Shown: positions 39,005 to 47,685 of the stretch, piece by piece
Numbering within the stretch: position 1 is the first letter of the stretch
Layout of the letters: every line of letters begins with the position of its first letter
Source: Nocardia seriolae NBRC 15557
GTDB lineage: Bacteria; Actinomycetota; Actinomycetes; Mycobacteriales; Mycobacteriaceae
Direction: 5' to 3'
Assembly: GCF_007990715.1 (NCBI RefSeq)
Contig: NZ_BJWY01000017.1
Coordinates: forward strand, 21,654 to 85,653
Length of the DNA: 64,000 nt
The notes under the pieces: model-generated
Told to the model about the DNA's origin: nothing
What the model saw: only the letters and a program-made list of their open reading frames with translations
Database searches by the model: none
Translations under genes and position numbers: made by a program

Positions 39005-39844
39005 CTACCGGAGGTGACGGTCGGCGAGTGCGCGCAATGCGGCGAGTTGCTCGCAGTAGTGCGCGGCGTCGGTCGCTCGCACCGTGCAGGTCAGGTGGGT
39101 GGCCCCGGCCTCGCGCAGCGCTGTGAGCCGGCGCAGCGAATCCGCTTCGTCGCCTTGCGGATCCAGTGCGACGCCGGGTGTGAGCACGATGTCGAAGCCC
39201 GCGGGCACGGTGACCGTGGCCAGCAGATCCGCGATCTGGTCGGCCTTCAGCCCGAACGGCACCCATCCGGTGCCCAGTGTCAGCGCCCGGCGCAGGGACC
39301 GGCGCGTGCGCCCGCCGACCCAGATCGGCACCGTGGTGCGCACGGCGTGCGGTTCGAGCACGAAGTCCTCGACCTCATGCCGTCCCCACGCCCGCCGCAG
39401 CCGTGTCAGCGCCGCGTCGCCCAGCGCGCCGCGGTCCTCCCAGGCCGCGCCGAGCAGCGCGAATTCCTCGGTGAGAGAACCGACTCCGACGCCGAGCACC
39501 ACCCGCCCGCCGCTGAGCCGGTCGAGCGTCCCGTAGCTCTTGGCCAGCGCCAGCGGATGGTGGTACCCGAGCACCAGCACCGATGTGGCCAGCCGGATCC
39601 GGCTGGTGTGCGCCGCCAGATAGGACAGTGTGGCGAGCGGATCCCAATAGGTCGCGCCCCGCGTCTGGGCCGCCGCCGCGGGCACCCCGACGTGGTCGGA
39701 GCAGGTGAGATGGTCGAACCCGAGTTCGTCCGCGGCCCTGGCGATCCGGGTCAGTTCCTCGGGCCCGGCCGTGGCCTCCCACGCCGACGCGATCCCGGGC
39801 ACCTGCACGACAATGGGCGTCGACAGCCCGAGTCGCACTGTCAT
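39005..39844 (-). CDS. LLM-class (F420-dependent) oxidoreductase
   Basis: 279 residues with the luciferase-like fold of the TIGR03619 F420 group. Visible elements are ARAADELGFDHLTCSDHV, the strand TSRIRLATSVLVLGYHHPL, KSYGTLDRLSGGRVVLGVGVG and PIWVGGRTRRSLRRAL. These enzymes usually use deazaflavin F420. Substrate unknown. The ATG overlaps the stop of the upstream SDR gene by 4 bases (ATGA), so the two enzymes work in one pathway under the TetR encoded divergently. Confidence 0.92.
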   Translation of the reverse strand: MTVRLGLSTPIVVQVPGIASAWEATAGPEELTRIARAADELGFDHLTCSDHVGVPAAAAQTRGATYWDPLATLSYLAAHTSRIRLATSVLVLGYHHPLALAKSYGTLDRLSGGRVVLGVGVGSLTEEFALLGAAWEDRGALGDAALTRLRRAWGRHEVEDFVLEPHAVRTTVPIWVGGRTRRSLRRALTLGTGWVPFGLKADQIADLLATVTVPAGFDIVLTPGVALDPQGDEADSLRRLTALREAGATHLTCTVRATDAAHYCEQLAALRALADRHLR

Positions 39845-40653
39845 CGTGTCACCCGCTCCGGTAGTCCCATGAGCCGCCGCATGCCGCGGTCGGCGCGGAG
39901 CACCGCCGCCGCCCGATCCGGGTCGTTACCGCGCGCGGCCCCCGCCTCGTTGCCGGACGCGATGTGGACGGGACCGCACCCGAGCCGCGAAAGTCCTTCG
40001 CGTGCCACGTCATCGGGTTCCGACACGGTCATCCCGGGCGCGTCGAAATCGAGTCCGGCCCGCTCCATGGCGGGCGTGCGGGTCACGCCGAGTACCAGTT
40101 CCAGTACGTCCACCCCGGACTCGCGAAGCTCGCGCCACAGGCTTTCGGCGAAGATCCGCCCGAACGCCTTCACACCGCCGTACACGCTGTGATGCTGCGA
40201 TCCCAGGTACCCGGCCAGTGATCCGACCAGCAGAATCCCGCCCCGGCCACGCGCTTTCATGGCTCGCCCGAAGTGGTGGATCAGCCCGAGCGGCGTGGTG
40301 ATGTTCAAATCGATGAACTGCCCGAACGCGCCCAGATCCCCGTCCACGAAGGGCGCGCTGTGGGTGTTGGCCCCGGCATTGAGCACCAGCAGCCCGACTT
40401 CCACGTCGGCGAGGGCGGCGACGATCTCGCCCACCGCGTCGGCGGCCGTCAGATCGAGTGCGAGCGTGCGCACCTCGACCCCCAGCGCCCGGCATTCCGC
40501 GGCGGTCGCGGCGAGCGGTTCGGCCCGGCGCGCCACCAGCAGCAGCGCGATTCCGGCCGCGGCGAGCTCCACCGCGAACGACCGCCCCACCCCTTCCGAT
40601 CCTCCGGTGACAACCGCCCACGGCCCATAGCGCCGTGAATCCACATGGTTCAT
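39841..40653 (-). CDS. Short-chain dehydrogenase/reductase
   Basis: 270 residues. The Rossmann motif TGGSEGVG (TGxxxGxG) lies near residues 16-23, followed by LVLNAGAN, a catalytic-region LVGSLAGY and the YGGVK (YxxxK) active site. The C-terminal part ends in MGLPERV. Likely an NADP-dependent alcohol or keto reductase. It is divergent from a TetR gene with about 100 bases between starts containing a clear palindrome. It is translationally coupled to the LLM oxidoreductase. Confidence 0.93.
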   Translation of the reverse strand: MNHVDSRRYGPWAVVTGGSEGVGRSFAVELAAAGIALLLVARRAEPLAATAAECRALGVEVRTLALDLTAADAVGEIVAALADVEVGLLVLNAGANTHSAPFVDGDLGAFGQFIDLNITTPLGLIHHFGRAMKARGRGGILLVGSLAGYLGSQHHSVYGGVKAFGRIFAESLWRELRESGVDVLELVLGVTRTPAMERAGLDFDAPGMTVSEPDDVAREGLSRLGCGPVHIASGNEAGAARGNDPDRAAAVLRADRGMRRLMGLPERVTR

Positions 40654-40718
40654 CGTGACTTCCTCACCGGTGAGTTCGAACTCGGCCGCCTTCAGTTCTA
40701 CAAACTTCCGCCCGGAAA

Positions 40719-40738
40719 AACTAGAGTCAATTCTAGTT
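40719..40738. promoter_or_regulatory. TetR operator palindrome
   Basis: AACTAGA, a 6-base spacer, then TCTAGTT form a perfect interrupted palindrome in the gap between the SDR and TetR starts. It lies 20 bases before the TetR ATG. TetR regulators of divergent enzyme operons typically bind such sites. Confidence 0.65.
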
Positions 40739-40758
40739 ATCGAACAGAAGGTGGACCG

Positions 40759-41394
40759 ATGCCCCGCATCCAGGACTCCCGCGCTCCCGGCCGCGTCTCG
40801 ACGGTCCGGCAGCTGGAACGCCAGCGCGCGATCCTGGGTTCGGCCGCCCGCCTCGGCGCGGAGCACGGCCTCGAGCGGGTGCAGATGAGCGAGGTCGCCC
40901 AGTCCGCGGGCGTCGCCCTGGGCACCCTGTACCGCTACTATCCGTCGAAGAATCACCTGTTCGCGGCGGTGCTGGATGGTGCGATCCGCGATTTGCCGCC
41001 CCCGTCGGCCGTTCCCGGTGATCCCGTCACCGGCGCCGGCGAGTTCCTCGGCCACGCCATCGGCGAACTACTCCACCGCCCGCGGCTGGCCCGCGCGATG
41101 CTGGTGTCGATGAACGCGGTCCGCGCGGAAGATCATGCCCCGCAACCGGATCCCGCGGGTGCGGGCTGCACCGCGGCGCTCGACACCGACCGCACCATGC
41201 CCGAACGCATCCTCGCCGCCGCGGGCATCACCGATCCCACCGACGAGGACCACCGTCTGGCCCGCCTCCTCGAACAATGCGTCTACGGCATCCTCACCTG
41301 GACCATCGCCGGTCGCCTGACCGCCGATCAGGCTCGCTCCGACACCCTTCGCGCGTGCGAGTTGCTCCTCGCGCCCTGGCGGCAATCCCGCTGA
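40759..41394 (+). CDS. TetR-family repressor of the SDR/LLM operon
   Basis: 211 residues. The helix-turn-helix is seen in RQRAILGSAARLGAEHGLE, MSEVAQSAGVALGTLYRYYPSK. The C-terminal ligand domain ends with ARLLEQCVYGILTWTIAGRL, resembling the KstR-like subgroup that responds to acyl-CoAs in Mycobacteriales. AGAAGG lies 8 bases before ATG 40759. It is divergent from SDR/LLM, with the palindrome at 40719-40738 in between. Ligand not known. Confidence 0.92.
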   Translation: MPRIQDSRAPGRVSTVRQLERQRAILGSAARLGAEHGLERVQMSEVAQSAGVALGTLYRYYPSKNHLFAAVLDGAIRDLPPPSAVPGDPVTGAGEFLGHAIGELLHRPRLARAMLVSMNAVRAEDHAPQPDPAGAGCTAALDTDRTMPERILAAAGITDPTDEDHRLARLLEQCVYGILTWTIAGRLTADQARSDTLRACELLLAPWRQSR

Positions 41395-41419
41395 CCACCG
41401 GATTGCCCTTGCGGGTGGG

Positions 41420-42409
41420 TCAGCCGACTCGGCGGTAGGGCTGTTGATTGCGGCGGTCGAGGTTGGTGCCGGGCCAGGGGGGTTTGCGGAGTTGTTTGTC
41501 CACGGCGTTGATCACTTCGGGGACACCGATTCTGAGGAGTCCGGGGTCGGGGGAGTCGGCGTCGGGGTTGCCGGTCTGACCGGCCCAGAGGACGGCGTGG
41601 CGGCCGAGGAGGTGCGGGGGTGGGCCGGAGCGGCTGGGTGGGGTGGGACCGAACAGGAGGACGGTGCGGGTGCCGAAAGCCGTTGCCAGGTGGGCTACTC
41701 CGGTGTCGCCGCAGATGACCAGGTCGGCTTCGGCGACGGTGGCGGCCAGTTCGATGAGGTTCTGCTGGCCCGCGAGGACTCGCGCCGGTGCGAGTCCCGC
41801 GCGGGCGGCGACGCCGAGCACGGTCTCGCGGTCGGGTTCGTCGCCGGTCAGCACGACTTCGCGGCCCTGGACCAGCAGGTGGCGCACGACCGCGGCGAAG
41901 CGGTCGGGGGGCCAGCGGCGGGCGGGGGCGCCCGCGCCGATGTGCACGACCACGGCTTCGCGGTGGCTGGTGGTGGCGACCGGGGGGACCAGGCCCAGGT
42001 TGCGGCGGTCGGCGGTGATGCCGTCGAATTCGAGCAGGTGGCACCAGCGGTCGACGTCGTGCATGTCGGGCTGCCAGTCGGGGCCGGCCAGGTCCGGGAA
42101 CGCCGGATTACGGTAGCTGAGAATGCGTTCGGGCCGGGTGCGGGCCAGCTCGACGATGCCCTCGGTGCCCGCGCCGTGCAGGTTGACCGCGAGCGCGGGG
42201 TGCTCACCGTCCCAGCGCAGCCCGAGGGGGTCGGTGACGGGGACCATCTCGTCGACGGAGGCGATGAGATCGACGATCGGTTTGAGGCGGTGGGGTGCGG
42301 CGAGGGCGATGTGGTCTGCGGGCCGGGCCCGGCGCAACGCGCGCAACGCGGGTACCGCGGTGAGCAGGTCACCGAGTCCGCGTGCTCGCAGCACGAGTAC
42401 AACCGCCAC
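41420..42409 (-). CDS. GT9-family glycosyltransferase (ADP-heptose:LPS heptosyltransferase-like)
   Basis: 329 residues. MAVVLVLRARGLGDLLTAVP is the N-terminal GT9 signature (RxxGxGDxL). The C-terminal nucleotide-sugar domain shows GAGAPARRWPPDRF, VLTGDEPDRE, VAEADLVICGDTGVAHLA and TVLLFGPTPP, as in WaaF/WaaC. Actinobacteria make no LPS, so the acceptor is probably a different cell-envelope or secondary-metabolite glycan. GTG 42409 has AGGAGATCAAG just upstream. It is a single gene without sugar-nucleotide genes next to it. Confidence 0.9.
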   Translation of the reverse strand: MAVVLVLRARGLGDLLTAVPALRALRRARPADHIALAAPHRLKPIVDLIASVDEMVPVTDPLGLRWDGEHPALAVNLHGAGTEGIVELARTRPERILSYRNPAFPDLAGPDWQPDMHDVDRWCHLLEFDGITADRRNLGLVPPVATTSHREAVVVHIGAGAPARRWPPDRFAAVVRHLLVQGREVVLTGDEPDRETVLGVAARAGLAPARVLAGQQNLIELAATVAEADLVICGDTGVAHLATAFGTRTVLLFGPTPPSRSGPPPHLLGRHAVLWAGQTGNPDADSPDPGLLRIGVPEVINAVDKQLRKPPWPGTNLDRRNQQPYRRVG

Positions 42410-42598
42410 CTTGATCTCCTAGCCAGGCCACGCTGCCCACGACGCCAGACCCTCCACCGGACACTGCGGAGAGTCATTGGGTGAGGACTACCCGGCCGGT
42501 AACGGAGTGAAACCCTGGGGACCGGCGGGCGCGACCCGAAATCCGTTTTGTACTACCGGCTGTCGTTGTCGTGGCGGTATCGGTTACCGTGTGCGTTC

Positions 42599-42949
42599 AT
42601 GACCTTCGTCTACAACCTCGTGGTGACGGCTCATCTGCTCGGTATGGCGGCGGTGGTCGGCGGGTATGTCGCCTCCCGGCCGCGGGTGTCGGAATTGATG
42701 GTGTGGGGCGCGCGCCTGCAGATCGTGACCGGCGTCGTGCTGCTCGGCATGGCCGAGTCGATCCATTCGCTGGGCAAGGACCCGAACATGGCGAAGATGA
42801 TCGTGAAACTGGTGGTGGCGGTGCTGGTCGCGGCCTTCGCGGAGATGGGCCGCGCGGATGCCAAGCGCGGCAAGGAGGTGGCGTGGATGTGTCACGCGGC
42901 CGGCGGGCTGGCGATCCTGAACGTGTGCATCGCGGCGCTGTGGAAGTGA
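42599..42949 (+). CDS. Four-helix integral membrane protein
   Basis: 116 residues with four hydrophobic segments (TFVYNLVVTAHLLGMAAVVGG, WGARLQIVTGVVLLGMAES, MIVKLVVAVLVAAFAEMG, CHAAGGLAILNVCIAAL). It resembles small conserved actinobacterial membrane proteins of unknown role. The ATG at 42599 is preferred over upstream starts because the extension is not hydrophobic or conserved-looking. It is monocistronic and followed by a strong hairpin. Confidence 0.8.
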   Translation: MTFVYNLVVTAHLLGMAAVVGGYVASRPRVSELMVWGARLQIVTGVVLLGMAESIHSLGKDPNMAKMIVKLVVAVLVAAFAEMGRADAKRGKEVAWMCHAAGGLAILNVCIAALWK

Positions 42950-42990
42950 GTGTCGCGAGAAGGTAAGCGCGGCAGCAGTATCGGCGAACT

Positions 42991-43028
42991 CCGGGGCCGC
43001 ACGGGAAGTACTTCCCTTGCGGCCCCGG
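42991..43028. terminator. Bidirectional hairpin between convergent genes
   Basis: An 18-bp stem with one mismatch (42991-43008 with 43011-43028; arm CCGGGGCCGCACGGGAAG) and a 2-base loop. It lies between the stops of the membrane protein gene and the SGNH hydrolase gene. There is no T-run. Confidence 0.75.
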
Positions 43029-43043
43029 CGATTTCGGGCCGGG

Positions 43044-43733
43044 TCACAGGCTCCGCATCAGGTCGGGCGTCTGCGTGCCGGTGGTGTGGTCGCGGGCCAG
43101 GTTCCGGGCGATCTCGGCGGCGACCACCGCGTGCCCGGCCATGGTGAGGTGGATGCGGTCGGCCGAGAGCCAGTCGGGGCAGGTGCGGGCGGGGTGGTCC
43201 CAGAATGCGGTGAGGATGGCGTCGTGGCGGTGCGCGACCCGGCGCACGGCGGCGGCGAATCCGGCGAAGCGCGGGCGCAGCGGGGCCATGCGGCCGGTGA
43301 AGGAGTCGGCGAGGGTGAACAGCGACAGTCGCGCTCCGGTCGCGGCGACGCGGGCGCACAGATCGTCGAGGTCGGCTTCGACCTGTTCGAGGCGGGCATC
43401 GCGCAGGAACAGGTCGTTGCCGCCGCAGGTGAGGTGGACCAGATCGGGGCCGAAGGCTTCCAGGGCCGGTAGCTGCCGGGTGCGCACCTCGGCCAGGACC
43501 GCGCCCATGACACCGGTGTTGAGGTAATCGGAGCCGGGATGGGCGGCCAGCAGCCAGCGCGCCAATCGGTCTGCCCACGGGAGGGTTTCGTACCCGGGCC
43601 GGGGGTCGCCGGTGCCCGCGGCGGTGGAGTCGCCGATGACGGCGAAGCGCCGCCAGGGCACCTCGCGCAGCAGGGCGGTGGCCGCGGTGTCGGAGAGGGT
43701 GAACGGGTCGGTGGCTTCGATGCGGTCGGTCAC
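43044..43733 (-). CDS. SGNH/GDSL-family hydrolase
   Basis: 229 residues. Block I is FAVIGDSTAAGTGDPRPGY (Ser nucleophile in GDS), block III CGGNDLF and block V the DRIHLTMAGHAVVA Asp/His pair, so the catalytic set is complete. There is no signal peptide, so it is a cytoplasmic esterase/lipase of the TesA-like group. The GTG at 43733 overlaps the stop of the upstream MFS gene (GTGA). The pair is probably controlled by the TetR that lies divergent to the MFS gene. Confidence 0.92.
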   Translation of the reverse strand: MTDRIEATDPFTLSDTAATALLREVPWRRFAVIGDSTAAGTGDPRPGYETLPWADRLARWLLAAHPGSDYLNTGVMGAVLAEVRTRQLPALEAFGPDLVHLTCGGNDLFLRDARLEQVEADLDDLCARVAATGARLSLFTLADSFTGRMAPLRPRFAGFAAAVRRVAHRHDAILTAFWDHPARTCPDWLSADRIHLTMAGHAVVAAEIARNLARDHTTGTQTPDLMRSL

Positions 43734-45190
43734 GGTGTGGGCTCCTGATTCTGGGCGAGCGGCTTCCCCGCGGGCAGCGGGTTCGGAAGCGGCGGTGGGT
43801 TCTTGACCGGCAGGGCGGCGAGCACGGCCGCGATGAGCGCGATCGCGGCGCACACCGCGAACAGGGTGTGGAAGGCGGTCAGCGGCCGTGCCCGCTCGGC
43901 GGCGAACACCGCGGCCAGCACGGCGACCCCGAGCGCGCCGCCGGATTGGCGGGCGGTGAGGTTCATCCCGACCCCGGCCGCGAAGCGTTGCGGCGGAAGC
44001 GATCTGGCGGCGGTGGTGCCCAGCACGGTGATGAGCAGCCCGATGCCGCCGCCCCCGAGGATCCCGGCCGGGATCCACGCCTGCCACAGGGCGGGGGTGG
44101 CGTTCCAGACGCCGCTGCTCATATAGAGCGCGGAGGCGGCGAACAGGAGCGCGCCCGCCACGCCCAGCCAACGCTGCGCGGAAACCGGTGCGCGCCCGGC
44201 GAGTACGGCGGTCACCATGGAGGCGATGGCTCCGACGGTCATGGCCCCGGCCGACCGCAGCACCGAGTAGTGCCACATGGTGTCCAGCCACAGCGGTCCG
44301 GCCAGCAACCAGGCGAACATGGTCGCGCCGAAGACGAAGGCGACCGCGTTGACCAGCGCGTAGGAGTGGCTGCGCCACAACCCGACCGCGATGGCCGGGC
44401 GCGGATGCCGCCCCGAGCGCCACAGTGCCAGCCCGAGCAGCGCGACCCCGCCCAGTCCGCACCCGAGGGTGCGCCAGTCCGCCCAGCCCCACTGCTGGCC
44501 CTGGGTGACCGCGGCGACGACGGTGCCGATGCCGAGTCCGGTGGCGAGGGTGCCGACCGGGTCGGGCAGCCCGTGCGGCTGCCGCCGATCCCCGCGCACC
44601 AGCCCGATCCCGGCGGCGATGAGCAGTGCGGCGATGGGGACATTGATGAGGAAGACCGACCGCCAGCCGAACCAGTCGACCAGTGCCCCGCCCACGGCCG
44701 GGCCGACGGTGGCGGCGAATCCGCCCGCCGCGGTCCAGGCGGCCATGGCCACCCCGAGGCGTTGCGGCGCGGTGACGCTCAGGACCAGTGCGAGTCCGGC
44801 GGGGATGAGGAAGGCGGCGGTGCCGCCTTGCAGGAACCGGCCCGCGATGAGCCAGTCCGCGCCGGGTGCGAGCGCGCACAGCAGTGAGGTGAGCGCGAAT
44901 CCGGCCAGGGCGGTGAGGAATACGCGCCCGCGGCCCAGCGCGTCGGCCAGTTGCCCGGCCGGGGTGAGCAGGGCGGCGACGGCGACGGCGTAGCCGCTGA
45001 CGATCCAGGTGAGGGTGGTCGGCGCGGTGCCCGGGTAGTCGCGGGTGATGGCGGGGAAGGCGATATTGACCACGGACAGGTCGAGGAAGGACATGAACGC
45101 CGCGCCCGAGGCGACCATCAGGGCGCGGCGCGCCGCGGGGGGCGTGACGGATGTGGTTGGGGCCGAGGGGGATTCGGTGGTGTCGGTCAT
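43730..45190 (-). CDS. MFS drug exporter (DHA2/EmrB-QacA type)
   Basis: 486 residues with about 14 membrane helices. Motif elements are FMSFLDLSVVNIAFP (helix 1 DHA2 signature), TWIVSGYAVAVAALLTPAGQLADALGRGRVF and the motif C-like GPAVGGALVDWFGWRSVFLINVP. It should export a toxic compound using the proton gradient. ATG at 45190. It is divergent from a TetR gene with a pair of operator-like sites in the 117-base gap, the classical efflux-regulator layout. Its stop overlaps the SGNH gene. Confidence 0.93.
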   Translation of the reverse strand: MTDTTESPSAPTTSVTPPAARRALMVASGAAFMSFLDLSVVNIAFPAITRDYPGTAPTTLTWIVSGYAVAVAALLTPAGQLADALGRGRVFLTALAGFALTSLLCALAPGADWLIAGRFLQGGTAAFLIPAGLALVLSVTAPQRLGVAMAAWTAAGGFAATVGPAVGGALVDWFGWRSVFLINVPIAALLIAAGIGLVRGDRRQPHGLPDPVGTLATGLGIGTVVAAVTQGQQWGWADWRTLGCGLGGVALLGLALWRSGRHPRPAIAVGLWRSHSYALVNAVAFVFGATMFAWLLAGPLWLDTMWHYSVLRSAGAMTVGAIASMVTAVLAGRAPVSAQRWLGVAGALLFAASALYMSSGVWNATPALWQAWIPAGILGGGGIGLLITVLGTTAARSLPPQRFAAGVGMNLTARQSGGALGVAVLAAVFAAERARPLTAFHTLFAVCAAIALIAAVLAALPVKNPPPLPNPLPAGKPLAQNQEPTP

Positions 45191-45231
45191 GACGGCTCTC
45201 TGGGACGTGAGTCGGAGCGAAATCGAAACTG

Positions 45232-45278
45232 TACGCACGATCGTTCGTATTTCTGAAAAGTACGACCGATCGTGCGTA
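45232..45278. promoter_or_regulatory. Paired TetR operators between the MFS and TetR genes
   Basis: Two 18-base sites, 45232-45249 (TACGCACGATCGTTCGTA) and 45261-45278 (TACGACCGATCGTGCGTA), are each near-palindromic about CGATCG. They are inverted copies of each other with one mismatch. Their centres are 29 bases apart. Such pairs are typical of TetR repressors of efflux genes. Confidence 0.8.
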
Positions 45279-45307
45279 AAAGCAACCGGTGGTGCCAAGA
45301 TGGAGGA

Positions 45308-45937
45308 GTGGAACAACCGGTGCAGGGCCCCGAGCAGGAAATTTCCGATCAGCGCCTCCTCAAGGGCGCACGCGCGCGGGCGGCCATCGCCCGCCACGCC
45401 GCCGAGGTGGCCTCGGTCGAGGGACTGACCGGGCTGAGCCTGGGCCGGCTCGCCGGGGATCTGGGGGTCAGCAAGTCCGGGGTGGCGACCCTGTTCGGCA
45501 CCAAGGAGAAACTGCAACTCGCGGCGGTGGCCTCGGCGCGAGAGATGTTCGTCGACACAGTGATTCGCCCCGCCTACGGCGAGGAGCGCGGCATCGCGCG
45601 GCTACGGTCGATCATCGAGCACTGGTTCGCCTACATCGGCGAGCCGATGCTGCCCGGCGGCTGCTTCCGCGGCGCGAGCGTCCCGGAGTTCGACAGCCGC
45701 CCCGGCCCGGTGCGCGACGCGCTCGCGGCCGACCGCGCCGACTGGTTCGTGGTGCTGGAGAAGGAGATCGGGCGCGCCCAGGAACAGGGCTACATGCCCG
45801 GCCTCGACGCGCACGCGGTGGCCTTCCAGCTCGACGCGATCGTCGGGGCCGCCAATACCGCGGCCCGCATGGGCGACGAGACCGCGCTACCGCTGGCCCG
45901 CACCCTGGTCGAGGCCCTGCTCGGTGCCCCGCGCTGA
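45308..45937 (+). CDS. TetR-family repressor of the MFS exporter
   Basis: About 209 residues. The helix-turn-helix is seen in RAAIARHAAEVASVEGLTGL and LGRLAGDLGVSKSGVATLFGTKEKL; the ligand domain is the TetR_C-type with RLRSIIEHWFAYIGEPMLPGGCF. GGAGG sits directly before the GTG at 45308, so translation may start there or at the in-frame GTG 45320, which has better spacing. It should repress the divergent MFS/SGNH operon and itself through the paired sites at 45232-45278. Confidence 0.9.
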   Translation: MEQPVQGPEQEISDQRLLKGARARAAIARHAAEVASVEGLTGLSLGRLAGDLGVSKSGVATLFGTKEKLQLAAVASAREMFVDTVIRPAYGEERGIARLRSIIEHWFAYIGEPMLPGGCFRGASVPEFDSRPGPVRDALAADRADWFVVLEKEIGRAQEQGYMPGLDAHAVAFQLDAIVGAANTAARMGDETALPLARTLVEALLGAPR

Positions 45938-46041
45938 CCGGCCGCATACCGGAATCGGCTCCCGCGCTGCAATTCTGCATCGACTGCGTGAATGCAGTTC
46001 GGTCACAGCCGGTTTCACGTGAAGCCGGATACCGGCGTGTC

Positions 46042-46377
46042 CTAGGCCGAGCGTGGCGCGTACATGATGAGCGCGACCCCGGCCAGGCACACCAGCGCAC
46101 CGCTCACATCCCAGCGGTCGGGCCGGAAACCGTCGAAAACCACGGCCCACAGCAGTGATCCGGCCACGAACACACCACCGTAGGCGGCCAGGATCCGCCC
46201 GAAGTGCGCGTCGGGTTGCAAGGTGGCCACGAACCCGTACAGCCCCAGGGCGACCACGCCCGCGCCCATCCACGCCCAGCCGCGGTGCTCGCGCACCCCT
46301 TGCCAGATGAGCCAGGCCCCGCCGATCTCGGCGACGGCGGCCAGCCCGAACAGCACGATCGAACGCAGCACGGTCAT
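46042..46377 (-). CDS. YnfA-family (UPF0060) membrane protein
   Basis: 111 residues with four membrane helices. The UPF0060 pattern [49 protein letters not shown] and [19 protein letters not shown] is unmistakable. Family members resemble small multidrug resistance proteins and have been linked to efflux of cationic compounds. ATG 46377. It is a single gene in a gap after the DyP terminator. Confidence 0.93.
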   Translation of the reverse strand: MTVLRSIVLFGLAAVAEIGGAWLIWQGVREHRGWAWMGAGVVALGLYGFVATLQPDAHFGRILAAYGGVFVAGSLLWAVVFDGFRPDRWDVSGALVCLAGVALIMYAPRSA

Positions 46378-46405
46378 GCCGACACCCTAACGGGGCCCAT
46401 GGTCT

Positions 46406-46446
46406 GTTTCCGGTCGGATCGCCGCGCGGGCGATCCGACCGGAAAC
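46406..46446 (-). terminator. Terminator hairpin downstream of the DyP gene
   Basis: A perfect 18-bp stem (46406-46423 with 46429-46446; arm GTTTCCGGTCGGATCGCC) and a 5-base loop, starting 6 bases after the DyP stop on the minus strand. No T-run. Confidence 0.85.
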
Positions 46447-46452
46447 CGGCTC

Positions 46453-47685
46453 TCAGCGCCGGGTCTCGGCGCCCTCGAACAGTTGCTGACCGAGGTAGCC
46501 GCCCGGGCCGGGGACACCGGGCGGGATGGCGAAGACCGCCGACCCGACCGGGGTCGTCCACTGGTTGAGAGCGTCGAACTCGGCCAGGCGCTGCTGCACC
46601 GGCAGGTATTGGGCGTCGATGTCGCGCTGGAAGGTCGCGAACAGCAGGCCCGAGTTGGAGACCTGCCCGGGGGCGGGGGCGTCGTCGTAGTTGAAGCCGC
46701 GGCGCAGGAACAGCTCCCGGTCGTTGGTGCGATGGGCGCGGGCGATGTGCGCCGACGGCGGGATCTTCGGGATTCCGTACTGGTCCACGGCGGTGAAGTC
46801 GGGTTCGTCGAATTCCCGGGTGCCCGACAGGGGCGCGCCGGTGTCGACGGTGCGGCCCACGGTGATGGCCCGGCCGTCGGCGTCGAGTTCGTCCCAGGTC
46901 TCGAGGTTCATGGCGATGCGCCGCAACACCATCGAGGTGCCCCCGGCCAGCCATCGCCACGTCGACCCGTCGTCCCACACCAGCCGATCGAAATCGGGTG
47001 TGTCCGGAGCGATGTTGACGGTGCCGTCGACCGAACCCATGAGATTGCGCATGGTCTGCCCGCGGGCGGCATTGCGGAATCCGCGCTGCACCCACTTCAC
47101 GGTGACCAGCGATTTCACATGTTTGGACAGCACCCGCACCGCGTGCGAGACCGTGGTGGGCTCCTCGGCGCAGATCTGCAACAGCAGGTCCCCGCCGCTC
47201 CATGCCGTGTCGAGCCGGTCGATGGTGAACGGCGGCAACGGTTTGAGCCAGTGCGGGCGCTGCTGCTCGAGCCCGGCGGCGGTGAACAGCGCGGGCCCGA
47301 ATCCGGCGGTGACGGTGAGCCGGGCGGGCCGGGCGGCCAGTTCCGGCTCGGTGTCGGCGAGGGCGGGCTTGCCCTGGGTCAGGCGCGCGGCGTCATCGGT
47401 CCAGATCTTGAGCAGGCCGATGATGTCGTCGCGGCCCGCGCCGGGCGCCAGGTCGAAACCCACGAACGCCGCGTACCCGGGCGCTTCGGTGGCGATGCCC
47501 GCCTGGTGGCGGCCGTGGAAGGCGACGGTGTCGAGCCCGCCGTCCCGGTCGTGTTCGCGGTGGGTGGCAGTGGCCGCGCCCCAGCCGATTCCGGCCGCGC
47601 CAGCGGCGCCCGCCACGACGGCCGAGCCGCCGAGCAGTCGACGCCGCGACATCCGGGCCGGGCGCGGTGCGCTCGGCTCAGCCAC
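46453..47685 (-). CDS. Tat-exported DyP-type haem peroxidase (DtpA/EfeB-like)
   Basis: About 410 residues. A twin-arginine signal (MSRRRLLGG then VVAGAAGAAGIG) precedes the dimeric ferredoxin-like fold. The DyP signature is GSVDGTVN (usually GFxDG); the proximal haem His lies in SAHIARAHR, and LFATFQRDID is the C-terminal hallmark. Start: GTG 47685 (MAEPSAPRPARM) overlaps the PCuAC stop by 8 bases; the internal ATG 47652 begins at the RR motif. In Streptomyces lividans a homologous exported peroxidase, DtpA, works with a PCuAC-like copper chaperone, the arrangement seen here. An EfeB-like iron role is the alternative. Confidence 0.92.
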   Translation of the reverse strand: MAEPSAPRPARMSRRRLLGGSAVVAGAAGAAGIGWGAATATHREHDRDGGLDTVAFHGRHQAGIATEAPGYAAFVGFDLAPGAGRDDIIGLLKIWTDDAARLTQGKPALADTEPELAARPARLTVTAGFGPALFTAAGLEQQRPHWLKPLPPFTIDRLDTAWSGGDLLLQICAEEPTTVSHAVRVLSKHVKSLVTVKWVQRGFRNAARGQTMRNLMGSVDGTVNIAPDTPDFDRLVWDDGSTWRWLAGGTSMVLRRIAMNLETWDELDADGRAITVGRTVDTGAPLSGTREFDEPDFTAVDQYGIPKIPPSAHIARAHRTNDRELFLRRGFNYDDAPAPGQVSNSGLLFATFQRDIDAQYLPVQQRLAEFDALNQWTTPVGSAVFAIPPGVPGPGGYLGQQLFEGAETRR

